DNA of 64,000 nucleotides from Chelydra serpentina (GCA_037349315.1 JBAIAC010000026.1:24519501-24583500), one strand, 5' to 3'; positions 59,401-64,000 are shown, counted from the stretch's first letter. Numbers and translations are program-made. The notes: generated by a model from the letters alone, not told the origin.

Positions 59401-61413
59401 TATTGTAATTATATAAAAATCTTCTGTGTCATATGAAGCTGTAGTCATCTGGGTGCAGTGTGTAGTGGATGAAAGGCTTGGCATTCAAATTGCCTAAAGC
59501 CAACATCACCACTGAATGGTAAATCACTGAATGCATTTAAAGGGACAAGGTCAAGGAAATGACTGATCACATTTCTTTAGACAATTGCAGTGAGAAACAA
59601 ATAGGATGATTCATTCCAAAATATAAATAGGCACAAGCGCTCAAAAGGCCCAATCCTGCAAGGCACCGAAGCCAGTAGGAGTTGAGGCAGCTCAGCACCT
59701 TATGGGAGGAACTTGCACATCCCGGGATCACACCCTGATGTCTTAGCTTAGTGTTCCCTGGTTACTGAGGGAGGATCCATTCATAGAACTATCTGTAACC
59801 ATACACATAGTGTTCTGAATACTGACAGGGCAATAGTGGAATCACCTCCACAGTTCTAACAGTTACTGGCTGCTACTAGTTAGTAAGGGATCTTTTTTTC
59901 CTACCGCCGCTTTATCAAATTTATATTAGTAAAGGTACAAGTGACTCAACTTGAGGCTCACAAGACTTGCCACACAATAGGAGTCATTCTGGCTTTTGAT
60001 CATTTGGTTGGGGCACAGTACATAGACAGCTTTGGCGCGTATCTTTGTCCATTAACTCTGACAGGGATTTCATGACTATACTGATTAGGTCTGATATTTG
60101 GGAAGTATTTGCCAATACATATTGTTTTATTGCAACTTCTAAAAAATATCAATCGGTTCACATAAGAGCATCCTCCTCACATGGGTTGAGACTTAAATTC
60201 TCATCCGTTGAACATCTTTGTCACCCTTCTTTAGATTCTCTGGTCTAGGAACATCCCTTTTATGAAGAGCTTAAAATTATAGATATTCCTTTGAGTGTGG
60301 CTGTATCAAGGCAGCATAAAGAGGTGTTATAGATATCACTTGTAGGAGAGAGGGATAATATCATACATCACATGAAAGACTGCATTCAGACCCAAGTACT
60401 GAGTTTAAAAAAATAAAGATGATTGGTTTTAATTTTACCAATGCACTAATAAGACAGCTGAGGCCTTGTTTTCAGCTGTTGCCACTAAATGTGCAGACAC
60501 AAAAATGCATGCATACATGTGTTCACACAAATGAGAATTTGGTCATGCAGACTGGATGCTGTAATTGAGTGCATTTCACTTATATGCTAGCAATCAATAG
60601 CTGTAAATGGTTAAGAACACTTGAAAATTTGGCACTGGAAAGTCTACACTGACTTCCTATGGGGAGAAAGGGTTAGGATTTCTGACAAAGTTAGATAAGG
60701 AAATGTGCTTTCATACTCCTCCTTACAAGTTACTTGAAGGTTCTCAAGACCAAATGATTCATGCTGTATGACCAGGCTGAAAATGTGAGGAAGCTTCCAA
60801 GACACTAGCTGTTATATTACCTAGGATGTTAGACCATGATTGCATTATAGTATCTGATTCAGAACTGTATTCTATTAAGGCTTTCTGTGAATCTCATTTC
60901 CTTTATATGACTGTCTGGTTTCACAGAATTACACAAACCTTCCCGCTTTCTCAAGTTTTATGGCCAAAGCTTTCAAAAGGGCTCAGCAGCCAGAATCAGG
61001 GCCAGATTTTCAAAACAGCTCAGAATGCTGGGTGCCAGTTGGGGACTGAACACGTTTGAAGATCTTATTCCAGATTTCCAGAAGAGCAAGGAAACATTGT
61101 AAACAGCAGTAATTCCAGCTCAGAAGTAATTTCACTGCAATTTTATCTGCTTCAGTTTGCGGTTTTCTTGCAGGTAGCCCATCAATGACGGTCACGGCTG
61201 ATCTAGCAATCCGCATCTTGGATGTCAATGATAACTCTCCATTCCTAGTAGGAGACTACTCCAAATCCCATCTCTGCACACCTCAGAGGGAAAAGCAATC
61301 CATCATTATCAGTGCATTTGACCCCGATGGGGCAGAAAACAGTGTCCCATTGATTTTTGCTCTTGCCAATAGCCCCATGCTTCGGAGAAACTGGAGGATC
61401 AACCTGATCAATG
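17376..61413 (+). CDS. CDH16: Cadherin-16 (Ksp-cadherin) gene, 14 coding exons, 3' end beyond window
   Basis: The product is a single-pass membrane adhesion protein of the 7D-cadherin type. In mammals it sits on the basolateral side of kidney tubule and thyroid epithelium. The exons are 17376-17420, 20453-20551, 23511-23651, 25784-25922, 29316-29474, 33092-33288, 35925-36050, 38129-38279, 39063-39293, 40871-40947, 46159-46347, 54609-54856, 57847-57980 and 61174-61413. All have AG acceptors and GT donors, and the splice phases run 0,0,0,1,1,0,0,1,1,0,0,2,1,1, giving 725 codons without a stop. LDRE motifs lie near residues 84, 295 and 627. Linker motifs are DENDN at 118 and 329, DVNDS at 443, DINEA at 559 and DVNDN at 662. 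From memory, human CDH16 is about 829 residues and shares the EC1 start (VPENYGG..FPLYL) and an LCTP segment in EC7. That favours CDH16 over CDH17, the closest alternative. The membrane span and tail exons were not found before 64000. Confidence 0.88.
17880..18038. repeat. Palindromic (foldback) repeat
   Basis: The left arm GGGGCTGATTCTGACC with AGTCCTTAAGCATATGACT faces the right arm ACACATGCTTAAGAATCGTG with TGAATCAGGTCTCAG. The AAGCATGTG-type inner blocks are the same as in the other foldback repeats. Confidence 0.65.
18204..18659 (+). mobile_element. Miniature LTR retroelement (TRIM-like): two LTRs, primer site, purine tract, no genes
   Basis: LTR 1 is 18204-18408 and LTR 2 is 18483-18659. 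They share the same sequence order and start TGTAAC, ending GTTACA or ATTACA. Two bases after LTR 1 is a complete 18-base site (18411-18428) that matches the proline-tRNA primer site of gammaretroviruses. A short purine tract AGGGAAAG (18473-18480) precedes LTR 2. The interior is only 74 bp. A 4-bp target duplication TACA flanks the element (18200-18203 and 18660-18663), the size made by gammaretroviral integrases. LTR 2 lacks 15 bases between GCTCATGCA direct repeats. With no gag, pol or env, it must have used another element's proteins. Confidence 0.8.
18321..18376 (+). promoter_or_regulatory. tRNA-like A and B boxes inside LTR 1
   Basis: TAGCTCATGCAGTAGAGG (from 18321) resembles a tRNA D-arm / A box. 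GGTTCAATCCC (18366-18376) fits the B box GWTCRANNC. The spacing of 45 bases is in the normal range for internal RNA polymerase III promoters. In LTR 2 the A-box region is shortened and the B box reads GGTTTGATCCT, one mismatch. Whether it is transcribed is unknown. Confidence 0.55.
20453..20551 (+). CDS. CDH16: CDH16 coding exon 2: start of cadherin repeat 1
   Basis: These 33 codons follow the acceptor CCTCTTCCACAG and end at the donor GTAGGA, in phase 0 at both ends. They contain [14 protein letters not shown], the most recognisable CDH16 signature and the N-terminal strand of EC1. The first dozen residues are the variable stretch after signal-peptide cleavage. The classical-cadherin N-terminal tryptophan exchange motif is absent, as expected for 7D cadherins. 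Confidence 0.88.
20644..20732. repeat. Palindromic (foldback) repeat
   Basis: GGCCTGATCCCCATC with CACTGGTGTAAATCTGG forms the left arm, and the right arm is a decayed inverted copy (GGGCAAAACTGGAGAGTCAG). It matches the same family as 40232-40330 and 46965-47072. Confidence 0.5.
21060..21570. repeat. Unclassified dispersed repeat with ACTACAT..CCC..AATGCACCA core
   Basis: Both this copy and 53995-54555 have a TGAAAATTTTGA-type AT-rich flank. A core with TCTCCC.TAATGCACCA and ACCAGCTGAA.ATCAT.GGATT follows, then an AT-rich flank with TGGCCAAAATGTTTCAG. The class is unknown and the limits approximate. Confidence 0.5.
23511..23651 (+). CDS. CDH16: CDH16 coding exon 3: cadherin repeat 1, LDRE motif
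   Basis: These 47 codons run from the acceptor CAACTTCAG to the donor GTATGG, in phase 0 at both ends. The order is a glycosylation sequon (NMT, residues 50-52), [12 protein letters not shown] and LDREKQ (84-88). LDRE is the calcium-binding motif in the middle of a cadherin repeat. The exon is the second part of EC1. Confidence 0.88.
23855..23956. mobile_element. Miniature DNA transposon, TAGGGTGACCAGA family, copy 1
   Basis: It starts TAGGGTGACCAGATGTCCCG and ends TGTCTGGTCCCCTA, inverted ends with one change. It has internal GTCCCGATTTT blocks and a TTCTTATATAGGCTCC core. Termini of TA suggest a TA-targeting (mariner-type) element. It is about 102 bp with no gene. Confidence 0.7.
24051..24140. 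mobile_element. Miniature DNA transposon, TAGGGTGACCAGA family, copy 2 (left end lost)
   Basis: It shares AGTCCCGATTTT, TTCTTATATAGGCTCC and the right end TGTCTGGTCACCCTA with copy 1. The right end is intact but the left TIR is missing. It is fused to the GC-rich sequence that ends at 24421. Confidence 0.65.
24141..24421. mobile_element. GC-rich hAT-type end
   Basis: The purine-rich, GC-rich block ends in GGGGCGGCAAAAATCCTAGA followed by GCCGGCCCTG, a CAGGGCCGGC-type hAT terminus in reverse. No matching left terminus was found, so the copy is incomplete or its left end was replaced by the element at 24051. Confidence 0.5.
25784..25922 (+). CDS. CDH16: CDH16 coding exon 4: EC1-EC2 linker
   Basis: It follows TTAAAATCAG and ends in phase 1 before GTAACA. 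It encodes the end of EC1 with the complete calcium linker VKDENDNMP (residues 117-124), then the first strand of EC2. All acidic positions of the DxNDN linker are present, so this linker should bind calcium. Confidence 0.9.
26789..26860 (+). mobile_element. CR1 LINE 3' tail fragment
   Basis: GGGGCTGGACTAGATTACCT, then CTAGTCCTAAATTTCTATGA and TTCTATT, is the usual CR1 3' end, here diverged. Confidence 0.7.
28575..28830 (-). mobile_element. Degraded hAT-like miniature element (10767-11061 family)
   Basis: TTTTTGAATCAGGCCTC, AATGAGATTGTCTTAAAAAT and CACGAGATT match the copy at 42738-43061. The ends are not clear. Confidence 0.4.
29316..29474 (+). CDS. CDH16: CDH16 coding exon 5: cadherin repeat 2
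   Basis: It follows TTTCTAAACCCAG and ends before GTAAGA, in phase 1 at both ends. It contains the DxD-type calcium segment ([15 protein letters not shown]) and [13 protein letters not shown], the usual strands before the LDRE position of EC2. The open frame extends upstream into the intron, but phase 1 from exon 4 and the acceptor fix the start at 29316. Confidence 0.88.
29475..33091 (+). other. CDH16: CDH16 intron 5
   Basis: A short (TTTA)n run lies near 31619-31638. I see no named repeat and no extra exon. Confidence 0.7.
33092..33288 (+). CDS. CDH16: CDH16 coding exon 6: end of repeat 2, start of repeat 3
   Basis: It follows CTCTTTATTTGCAG in phase 1 and ends in phase 0 before GTGAGT. 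It encodes [14 protein letters not shown], which closes EC2, then the linker VVENTW, which has no DxNDN, and the start of EC3 with a sequon (NVT). A linker without the full acidic motif at this position also occurs in mammalian CDH16 (recalled as IIESTW). A 259-bp hAT element lies 174 bases downstream of the donor. Confidence 0.88.
33462..33720. mobile_element. 259-bp GC-rich hAT-type element with perfect 8-bp duplication
   Basis: It starts CAGGGCCTGCGC and ends TGATGCCGCCCCTG. The target duplication CTCAATAA is perfect (33454-33461 and 33721-33728). The interior is a run of GCCGCC and CGGCGG blocks able to fold strongly. The duplicated site is in a foldback repeat, so this insertion is the younger of the two. 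Confidence 0.85.
35183..35268. repeat. Palindromic (foldback) repeat
   Basis: AGTCCTGATTTTTAGAAG and CTTGAAAAATCAGGCCCT form the arms, around AAGTCAATGGGAGC. Confidence 0.6.
35925..36050 (+). CDS. CDH16: CDH16 coding exon 7: cadherin repeat 3, LDRE motif
   Basis: These 42 codons are in phase 0 at both ends, between CTTGATTCCAG and GTACGT. They encode VHYYL, then [20 protein letters not shown]. The LDRE (residues 295-298) is the central calcium motif of EC3. Confidence 0.88.
36051..38128 (+). other. CDH16: CDH16 intron 7
   Basis: An old retroposon remnant with TTATCCCCATTTTACAGAT and AGGAAGTCTGTGGTTGAGCC lies at about 36250-36420. A degraded foldback repeat lies near 37690-37785. Nothing else was recognised. 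Confidence 0.7.
38129..38279 (+). CDS. CDH16: CDH16 coding exon 8: EC3-EC4 linker
   Basis: It follows AACATTGTCAG in phase 0 and ends in phase 1 before GTGAGA. It encodes the last strands of EC3 with the intact linker VMDENDNGP (residues 327-335), then the first strand of EC4 with an EEN acidic motif. Confidence 0.9.
38280..39062 (+). other. CDH16: CDH16 intron 8
   Basis: A minus-strand CR1 tail at 38458-38511 is the only named feature. The rest is unremarkable. Confidence 0.75.
38458..38511 (-). mobile_element. CR1 LINE 3' tail fragment
   Basis: GGTCATAGATTTTTAAGGCC, GGGCCATTAGGATCCTC and TACTCTGACCT form the reverse complement of a CR1 3' end. Confidence 0.6.
39063..39293 (+). CDS. CDH16: CDH16 coding exon 9: cadherin repeat 4
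   Basis: It follows CTCTGTGTGCAG and ends before GTACGT, in phase 1 at both ends. It encodes [18 protein letters not shown], the DxD calcium segment of EC4, then [11 protein letters not shown] and [13 protein letters not shown]. No LDRE is present at the usual position, and the mammalian protein also lacks it there. Confidence 0.88.
39294..40870 (+). other. CDH16: CDH16 intron 9
   Basis: It contains a foldback repeat (40232-40330) and an old repeat remnant near 39726-39760. The 156-codon frame at 39726-40196 has no recognisable domain. Confidence 0.7.
40232..40330. repeat. Palindromic (foldback) repeat
   Basis: AGCCAGATTCTCAGCTACTG and CCAGCTGAGAATCTGGTCTC are inverted arms around GTGTAATCCCAGTGAAGTG. 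Confidence 0.65.
40871..40947 (+). CDS. CDH16: CDH16 coding exon 10: EC4-EC5 linker
   Basis: This short exon has 25 full codons plus a split codon. It follows TTTGTTTCCAG in phase 1 and ends in phase 0 before GTAACC. It encodes [19 protein letters not shown]. The linker reads DVNDS, so the last N of DxNDN is replaced by S while the acidic residues are kept. Short linker exons of this kind are typical of this gene. Confidence 0.87.
41031..41704 (+). mobile_element. Solo LTR of an endogenous retroelement
   Basis: This 674-bp block starts TGTCACGGTGGCG and ends GCTACCCCGCTACA. It is flanked by a perfect 5-bp duplication GACAT (41026-41030 and 41705-41709). A TATA-like site CTTTTATAAGGG lies at about 41554. 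There is no internal region, so it arose by recombination between two LTRs. The family (retrovirus-like or Gypsy-type) cannot be told from the LTR. Confidence 0.75.
41880..42260 (+). repeat. Degenerate TG-rich tract
   Basis: About 380 bp are rich in TGTG, GTATG and GTGCATG words, including a perfect (TG)n stretch at about 42189-42204. It reads as a decayed dinucleotide expansion. Long histidine/threonine-rich frames on the minus strand are products of the repeat. Confidence 0.75.
42312..42668 (-). mobile_element. CR1 LINE 3' part, minus strand, interrupted
   Basis: The 3' UTR is at 42312-42361 and the end of the reverse-transcriptase frame at about 42456-42668 ([17 protein letters not shown] and [20 protein letters not shown]). 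Between them sits a PLE tail (42371-42456), and part of the CR1 3' UTR is missing. Confidence 0.8.
42371..42456 (+). mobile_element. Penelope-like element tail fragment inside a CR1
   Basis: It runs from AGAAGTGGGTATTGACCCAC to AGGACCCTTTGTCGCTTC and is almost identical to 45371-45458 in the larger PLE. It lacks the final TACAGATCCAGACTAAC portion. No duplication is visible, so it may have arrived with a deletion. Confidence 0.75.
42738..43061 (-). mobile_element. hAT-like miniature element (10767-11061 family)
   Basis: It starts CAGTACGGCCAAC and ends GCATTAGCAACACTG, weak inverted ends. The interior has CATGAGTCTGG, CATGAGATTATCTTAAAA and AGGAGCTGGGCT blocks shared with the relative at 10767. 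It carries a C(12) run at about 42848-42859. Confidence 0.5.
43104..44089 (+). mobile_element. CR1 LINE, 5'-truncated, with frameshift and altered active site
   Basis: It has the same segment and nearly the same sequence as 15721-16698, starting around [14 protein letters not shown] one-base loss near 43319 shifts the frame, and the catalytic motif reads FSDD instead of FADD (43199-43210). The downstream frame runs to a stop at 44001. The 3' end has two ATTCTATG units. It is inactive. Confidence 0.9.
44693..45484 (+). mobile_element. Penelope-like retroelement, 5'-truncated, with GIY-YIG endonuclease domain
   Basis: The frame 44696-45286 (196 codons) encodes the C-terminal part of a PLE protein: ANLKHIL, a cysteine cluster (CNKPRCQLC), [17 protein letters not shown] and [16 protein letters not shown]. 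The last is the GIY-YIG endonuclease motif with its arginine. The reverse-transcriptase part is missing. The 3' end (45371-45484) is the tail found in pieces elsewhere in the window. An 11-bp duplication AAGTTAATAAG flanks it (44682-44692 and 45485-45495). The GIY-YIG frame has no stop before 45284-45286. Confidence 0.88.
45371..45400 (+). ncRNA. Hammerhead-ribozyme-like core in PLE tail (candidate)
   Basis: GTGGGT and ACCCAC pair as a 6-bp stem capped by ATTC, followed directly by GAAA and GCTTATGC. Upstream, GCATC can pair with the ATGC. A CUGANGA box is expected before the stem, but here it reads CCAAAGA, so the core is damaged. At 63755 the corresponding bases are CCGATGA. PLEs are known to carry hammerhead motifs. 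Confidence 0.35.
46159..46347 (+). CDS. CDH16: CDH16 coding exon 11: cadherin repeat 5
   Basis: These 63 codons follow TTTAAATGCAG and end before GTACTA, in phase 0 at both ends. They encode [20 protein letters not shown], the start of EC5 with the PED acidic motif and the DxD segment, and two likely sequons (NFS, NGT). The donor matches the consensus poorly at position +5. The 5.2-kb intron before this exon is full of transposons. Confidence 0.87.
46636..46875. mobile_element. Miniature DNA transposon with GGGCTTGTCTACA ends
   Basis: AGGGCTTGTCTACACAG and CTGTAGACAAACCTT are inverted ends. A central palindrome pairs ACACACTAAAAGTTCTG with CAGAACTTTTAGTGTGTG. Related ends occur at 440, 47866 and 50987-52217. 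No clear duplication was seen. Confidence 0.6.
46965..47072. repeat. Palindromic (foldback) repeat
   Basis: GTGCCAGATTCTGATCTC and GAACAGAATCTGCCCA are the arms. The centre has AAGTAAATGTAGAGTAATTC and its decayed inverse GCATTTACTCCGG. Confidence 0.6.
47348..47421 (+). repeat. 37-bp tandem duplication
   Basis: Two adjacent units (47348-47384 and 47385-47421) start ACCCAAAGTGTAT and end GATGGCAGTCTC. They differ at three sites, all transitions. Confidence 0.9.
49796..49859. repeat. Near-perfect 64-bp palindromic repeat
   Basis: GGGGCCTGATC and GATCAGGCCCC form the ends, with CCATTGAAGTCAGTGG and CATGAATTTCAATGGG inside. It is the best-preserved short member of the foldback repeats in the window. 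Confidence 0.8.
50068..50275 (+). mobile_element. MIR SINE
   Basis: It has the MIR core order: CCTGAGTTCTAATCCTCTGA, CTCAGTTTCCTCATCCCTAA, AATGGGGATTACA and a tail with GAAAATGTAAGTGCTAAGTG. A second MIR remnant (CCATCTGGAAAATGGGGATA) surrounds the hAT element at 52244-52514. Confidence 0.7.
51164..52089 (+). mobile_element. Tigger-like (pogo family) DNA transposon, internally deleted
   Basis: The 23-bp inverted ends start CAGTAACTCCCCACTTAACG and finish CGTTAAGTGAGGAGTTACTG, flanked by TA on both sides (51162-51163 and 52090-52091). A frame ending at 51824 ([15 protein letters not shown] and an acidic tail) resembles the C-terminus of Tigger transposases. The DDE catalytic core is missing. 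A 39-bp inverted repeat (51395-51433 and 51478-51516) occupies the middle. Confidence 0.8.
51395..51516. repeat. 39-bp internal inverted repeat in the Tigger-like element
   Basis: The arms share CCCGCGGCAATCAGCTGGTT and TTCAGGAGGCAG, with two mismatches and a 44-base loop. The flanks are also roughly inverted (CTCCGCCTCC and GGAGGCAGGGGAG). Confidence 0.85.
52244..52514. mobile_element. 271-bp hAT-type element with perfect 8-bp duplication
   Basis: The inverted ends CAGTAGCGTAGCCAGG and CCTGGCTACGCTACTG match perfectly. The duplication CCTGGGGC is perfect (52236-52243 and 52515-52522). The interior is GC-rich, has a C(13) run and no gene. It lies inside a MIR-like remnant. Confidence 0.88.
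53468..53636 (+). mobile_element. hAT-Charlie-like terminal fragment
   Basis: It starts CAGTGTTTCCCAAACTTG, a Charlie-type terminus, and runs through TTCGGCCGATCGCGGCTCCC to GCCAATGGGGGCTGCGGGAA. The second end is missing. Confidence 0.65.
53995..54555. repeat. Unclassified dispersed repeat with palindromic ACTACAT..CCC core
   Basis: It is related to 21060-21570. In this copy the core ACTACATCTCCCACAATGCA (54241-54260) is mirrored by TGCATCATGGGAGATGTAGT (54323-54342). Both resemble the ZNF143 binding motif (ACTACAA.TCCCA..ATGC). The AT-rich flanks have GGAAAATTTTGAC words. Confidence 0.55.
54609..54856 (+). CDS. CDH16: CDH16 coding exon 12: end of repeat 5, EC5-EC6 linker
   Basis: It follows ATGTGATTACAG in phase 0 and ends in phase 2 before GTAAGA. 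It encodes [17 protein letters not shown], then the linker [10 protein letters not shown] (residues 557-566), and the start of EC6 ([16 protein letters not shown]). The linker keeps D-I-N-E, a conservative change of DxND. As I recall it, the human protein has lost the acidic residues at this linker (VERVMPPP), so this copy looks more ancestral. Confidence 0.88.
56127..56167 (-). mobile_element. Penelope-like element 3' tail fragment
   Basis: Read on the minus strand it gives TTTTGCTGACACAGACTAAC and ACGGCTACTACACTGAAACC, the same tail as at 63845-63887. Confidence 0.7.
56780..56900 (+). mobile_element. Possible LINE2/CR1-type reverse-transcriptase remnant
   Basis: In one frame it reads [16 protein letters not shown], which resembles the SRLDYCNSLL segment near the end of L2/CR1 reverse transcriptases. 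The rest is too decayed to follow. Confidence 0.35.
57847..57980 (+). CDS. CDH16: CDH16 coding exon 13: cadherin repeat 6, LDRE motif
   Basis: It enters in phase 2 after CACTTTGCAG and ends in phase 1 before GTAAGA. It encodes [19 protein letters not shown] and VLDREMM, followed by [11 protein letters not shown]. The LDRE lies at residues 627-630. The NDS-W-L and SGEV pattern matches the same place in mammalian CDH16. Confidence 0.88.
57981..61173 (+). other. CDH16: CDH16 intron 13
   Basis: Foldback repeats lie at 58612-58705 and about 59645-59740, and half a foldback (GGGCCAGATTTTCAAAACAG) near 60999. No exon was found. Confidence 0.7.
58612..58705. repeat. Palindromic (foldback) repeat
   Basis: AGCCAAATTCTGCTCTCATT and TTGAGAGAAGAATCTAAT are the arms. 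Inside, TTACATGATGTAAATTTG faces CAGATTTACATCAATGTAA. Confidence 0.6.
61174..61413 (+). CDS. CDH16: CDH16 coding exon 14: EC6-EC7 linker and repeat 7
   Basis: It follows GGTTTTCTTGCAG and ends before GTGTGT, in phase 1 at both ends. It encodes [10 protein letters not shown] (residues 661-669), a complete calcium linker, then [20 protein letters not shown] and a WRINLING segment. The LCTP and W-(x)n-NG segments correspond to EC7 in mammalian CDH16. The last base starts a codon completed by an exon outside the window. Confidence 0.88.
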
Positions 61414-64000
61414 GTGTGTGAATTGTAACTATAGGCATCATTACAGAGAAGTGATAGAAAACCCTGTTTTAGTCCCTCTCTAACTTTGTCTTAGGAAAAT
61501 TGTTTGGGCTGAGAATTCCCATGTTGAACACGAAGGCCAAGGACAATGTTTGTGGGAAGTGGGAAGTGGGAAGGACATCTGGCAAATGGTTTTGCATTAC
61601 TGGTCACTAAAACGTTATTCTGATTTCAAAATTTGCCTTTTGTCCTTTTTGTTGTTGTTACACCAACAGCTTTTTACTACACTTTCAAACGTTCCAGGTT
61701 AAACATCCCTGGAAAGCTCAGGATGTATTTGAGGGAGAGGAGTTTTAATTAAGCCAAGTGATCAAATATTGTTTTTTATGGATGGGTTGGGGGTCCAATC
61801 CTGCTCCCTTTGATTTCAATGGGAGTTACTGACCCAATTCCTGCCCTTAATAATGCCAGTGGGAGTTTTTGTCATTTTTTCCATAGCTGACTGCTAACAG
61901 TTCTCCATTCCACTCAAGTGGTGGAGGGCAGTATTTTTGGAGTGGGGGCAGGGGGCCAACATTCCAGGTCAGCACATAAGGGTTGTTTCATTAGGGAGAA
62001 CCAGTAGGGTTTTTTCCCCTAGGTAAGACTGAAAATATAGTCCCATTATAAGGCTGATTTTGATCTCCTTGTAACTTTTAAAGAAGAGTAATAGTCTCAT
62101 GCTTTCCAGCTCTTCCAGTTAAATCTCAATAGCAACTAGAAGATTTTCTGAAAATGCTGATGAAACTGAGTAGGCTCCTGGAGATCAAAAGACTTTAAAA
62201 TGGCTCCTTATTGAAATCTTTGGAAATTGTCTCCTGTGTGTTTGTGCCCATCTGACTACCCCATTCAATAACATTACACAGAAAATTTCAAACATTTCAA
62301 CTTTGGTTCCCACAAGTGGCAGTTTTAAAAGGCAGGAGTAGTAAAGTGTTTAAGAAACTGTCAATATTTGAAAGCCAGATGTGATTATCATTCAATGATG
62401 AAGCTTACTGAGAAAGGAATTATAGCAACAGAGAAAGGTTTTCTCATCAGCCTCTGAACTAATTCAACCTCTTGTTAGTTTTCAAAAGTCAAAGGAAGTT
62501 CTCACATCTGGCAAATAAATCTACAAGGTGTTTACATGGAAGATGCATACATTCTATCTTAGAGTTTTTTATACAGCTAGTGAGATAGATGGGTCAATAG
62601 GGATTTTAATATAATATTTGTGTTAGTCAGATACCAAAATCAAAGTATTTTCTCTTAAGGGCTATTGTTAATGGGAAATATTACTTAATATAGTTGTCAA
62701 TGGACAATAAGATTTTTTAGGAAGGCCTTATTATTGCTGCTTCTTGAGAATAATGTTGTAAATATAGTTTAATAGGAAAGTGTATATCGTTGTTATGATA
62801 ACATTATGTATACATCCTTGCAGTTGATATTGATCAGTGTGTGTCCTTAATGTGTGTGCGCATGTTTCCTCTCTCCTTTGTGTATTTTGAGGTTACTGAT
62901 GGAATGGGGTTTATTTTGGGTCAGAGTTAAGGTCGCTATATTGTGATATAACACACATTTCTGATAAAAAATAATGGGTGAAATCATCACCCCTCCTCTG
63001 GCCCCTCAATGCCAGGTAAAATTGCCAGAGCAGCAAAAAGGAGGCCTACAAATTCTGGCTCCAACTGGGGGAAAATTCTCCTGCACCGGGTCTGTGGAAG
63101 ACAGCTGTAAGGCTGTCTCCCAAGCACCCCTTTGCAAGCCCCGGACAAGAGCAGGGGCTGGCCTGGGAGGGGTACGTTAGAGGCAGGGCAGAACACAGTG
63201 CTGCAGAGATTCCAGGCAGTGCTACAGACTATAGGGTGGCGCAGGGAGGCTGCTGTAACTTAGCCCCACAGCTTCTTAAGGTACACAGCAGCCCAGGATC
63301 AGGGGAATGCTAAGCCACCATAGCCTTCCTCCCGCTGGGCTGTGAGCTCTGTGCTGCATGTGTCAGAGGTGCAGCCTGGTATCTCATCAATGATATTGTT
63401 ACAGGGGCAGTGTAAATGGCATGGTGTCCTTAATTCCATTTCCTTCCTTTTCATTGTGTAGACTTCGTAAATGATGTGATTGGCAACGGCACTCGTGTCA
63501 CTTGGCAACCTCTTGTAACAAACATTTTAGTGTTTGGAGCCTAGTGCTGCAAGGTGCAGAGTGCTTCCTGTCTTTAGAACATACAGCACCTTGTGGGACT
63601 AGGCCCTCGATCAGCAAGAGCACTAGTAGTGTTGATGCCCTGTAATTACAATCACGCCAGAAAAAAGAAAATAAAGAAATAAATACTTGTGGCACCTTAG
63701 AGACTAACAAATTTATTTCAGCATAAGCTTTCGTGGGTTAGAACATCCATGCATCCGATGAAGTGAGTTCTAACCCAAAAGCTTATGCTGAAATAAATTT
63801 GTTAGTCTCTAAGGTGCCACAAGTATTTATTTCTTTCTTATTTTCTTTTTGCTGACACAGACTAACATGGCTACTACACTGTAACCAATCACGCCAGAGA
63901 TTACTCTGTAAGTGGTGGCTCTGGCAGCCACTGGAAAGTATACTGAATATTTTCAGTGTAAAGTTAGAAGAGAGGGAGTGAATGCAAACCACAGCTAGTT
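61414..64000 (+). other. CDH16: CDH16 intron 14 (incomplete)
   Basis: I searched all three frames after acceptor-like sites for the expected EC7 end, membrane span and tail and found nothing convincing. Named content is the foldback near 63540-63610 and the PLE inverted pair at 63673-63887. Confidence 0.65.
63673..63887. mobile_element. Penelope-like tails in inverted pair, forming a 70-bp hairpin
   Basis: The left arm 63673-63744 is inverted relative to 63767-63836. The arms differ by a two-base indel around CGTGGG. The + strand copy continues to the usual PLE tail (TTTTTGCTGACACAGACTAAC without its first base, then ATGGCTACTACACTG). The 22-base spacer has ATCCGATGA, a hammerhead-like box. 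Such inverted partial copies are a known PLE habit. Confidence 0.8.

Noticed and set aside
17376..61413. Cadherin-17 instead of cadherin-16
   Set aside because: The leader, VPENYGG segment, LCTP segment and linker details fit CDH16 better. A formal alignment with both would settle it.
62815..62870. Possible CDH16 exon after CATCCTTGCAG
   Set aside because: The following frame does not resemble the EC7 end or a membrane span.
1..64000. CRISPR arrays, bacterial operons, rRNA or canonical tRNA genes
   Set aside because: None seen. The window is vertebrate and the repeats are dispersed transposons, not regularly spaced arrays.

Overview
This is a vertebrate genomic window, most likely from a turtle; a crocodilian is the main alternative. 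The evidence is a multi-exon cadherin gene with GT-AG introns, young CR1 LINE copies ending in ATTCTATG repeats, Penelope-like retroelement (PLE) pieces, several families of non-autonomous DNA transposons and many short palindromic repeats. The species call is an inference from repeat content.

The only host gene I can support is cadherin-16 (CDH16, Ksp-cadherin) on the + strand. I assembled 14 coding exons between 17376 and 61413. They join in one open frame of 2,176 nt (725 codons plus one base) with consistent splice phases. The product starts with a signal peptide and runs through about seven cadherin repeats with calcium-binding motifs. The membrane span and short cytoplasmic tail are not in the window, so the gene continues past 64000.

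Positions 1-17360 are upstream sequence with no recognisable gene. They hold hAT-type miniature elements (3192-3319, 3648-3855, 10767-11061), a CR1 tail (11135-11374), a (TC)n microsatellite and a long open CR1 reverse-transcriptase fragment (15721-16698).

The introns hold most of the repeat content. Intron 1 has a complete-looking miniature LTR element (18204-18659) with a tRNA-like promoter in its LTR. Intron 3 has two copies of a TAGGGTGACC miniature transposon and a GC-rich hAT end. Intron 6 has a 259-bp hAT element with a perfect 8-bp duplication. Intron 10 is a pile-up of a solo LTR, a TG-rich tract, two CR1s and a PLE with its GIY-YIG endonuclease domain. Intron 11 has a Tigger-like element nested in an older miniature element, followed by another hAT element. 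At 63673-63836 there is a PLE-derived inverted pair.

The mobile elements are unrelated in function to CDH16. Clean target-site duplications let the order of several nested insertions be read directly.
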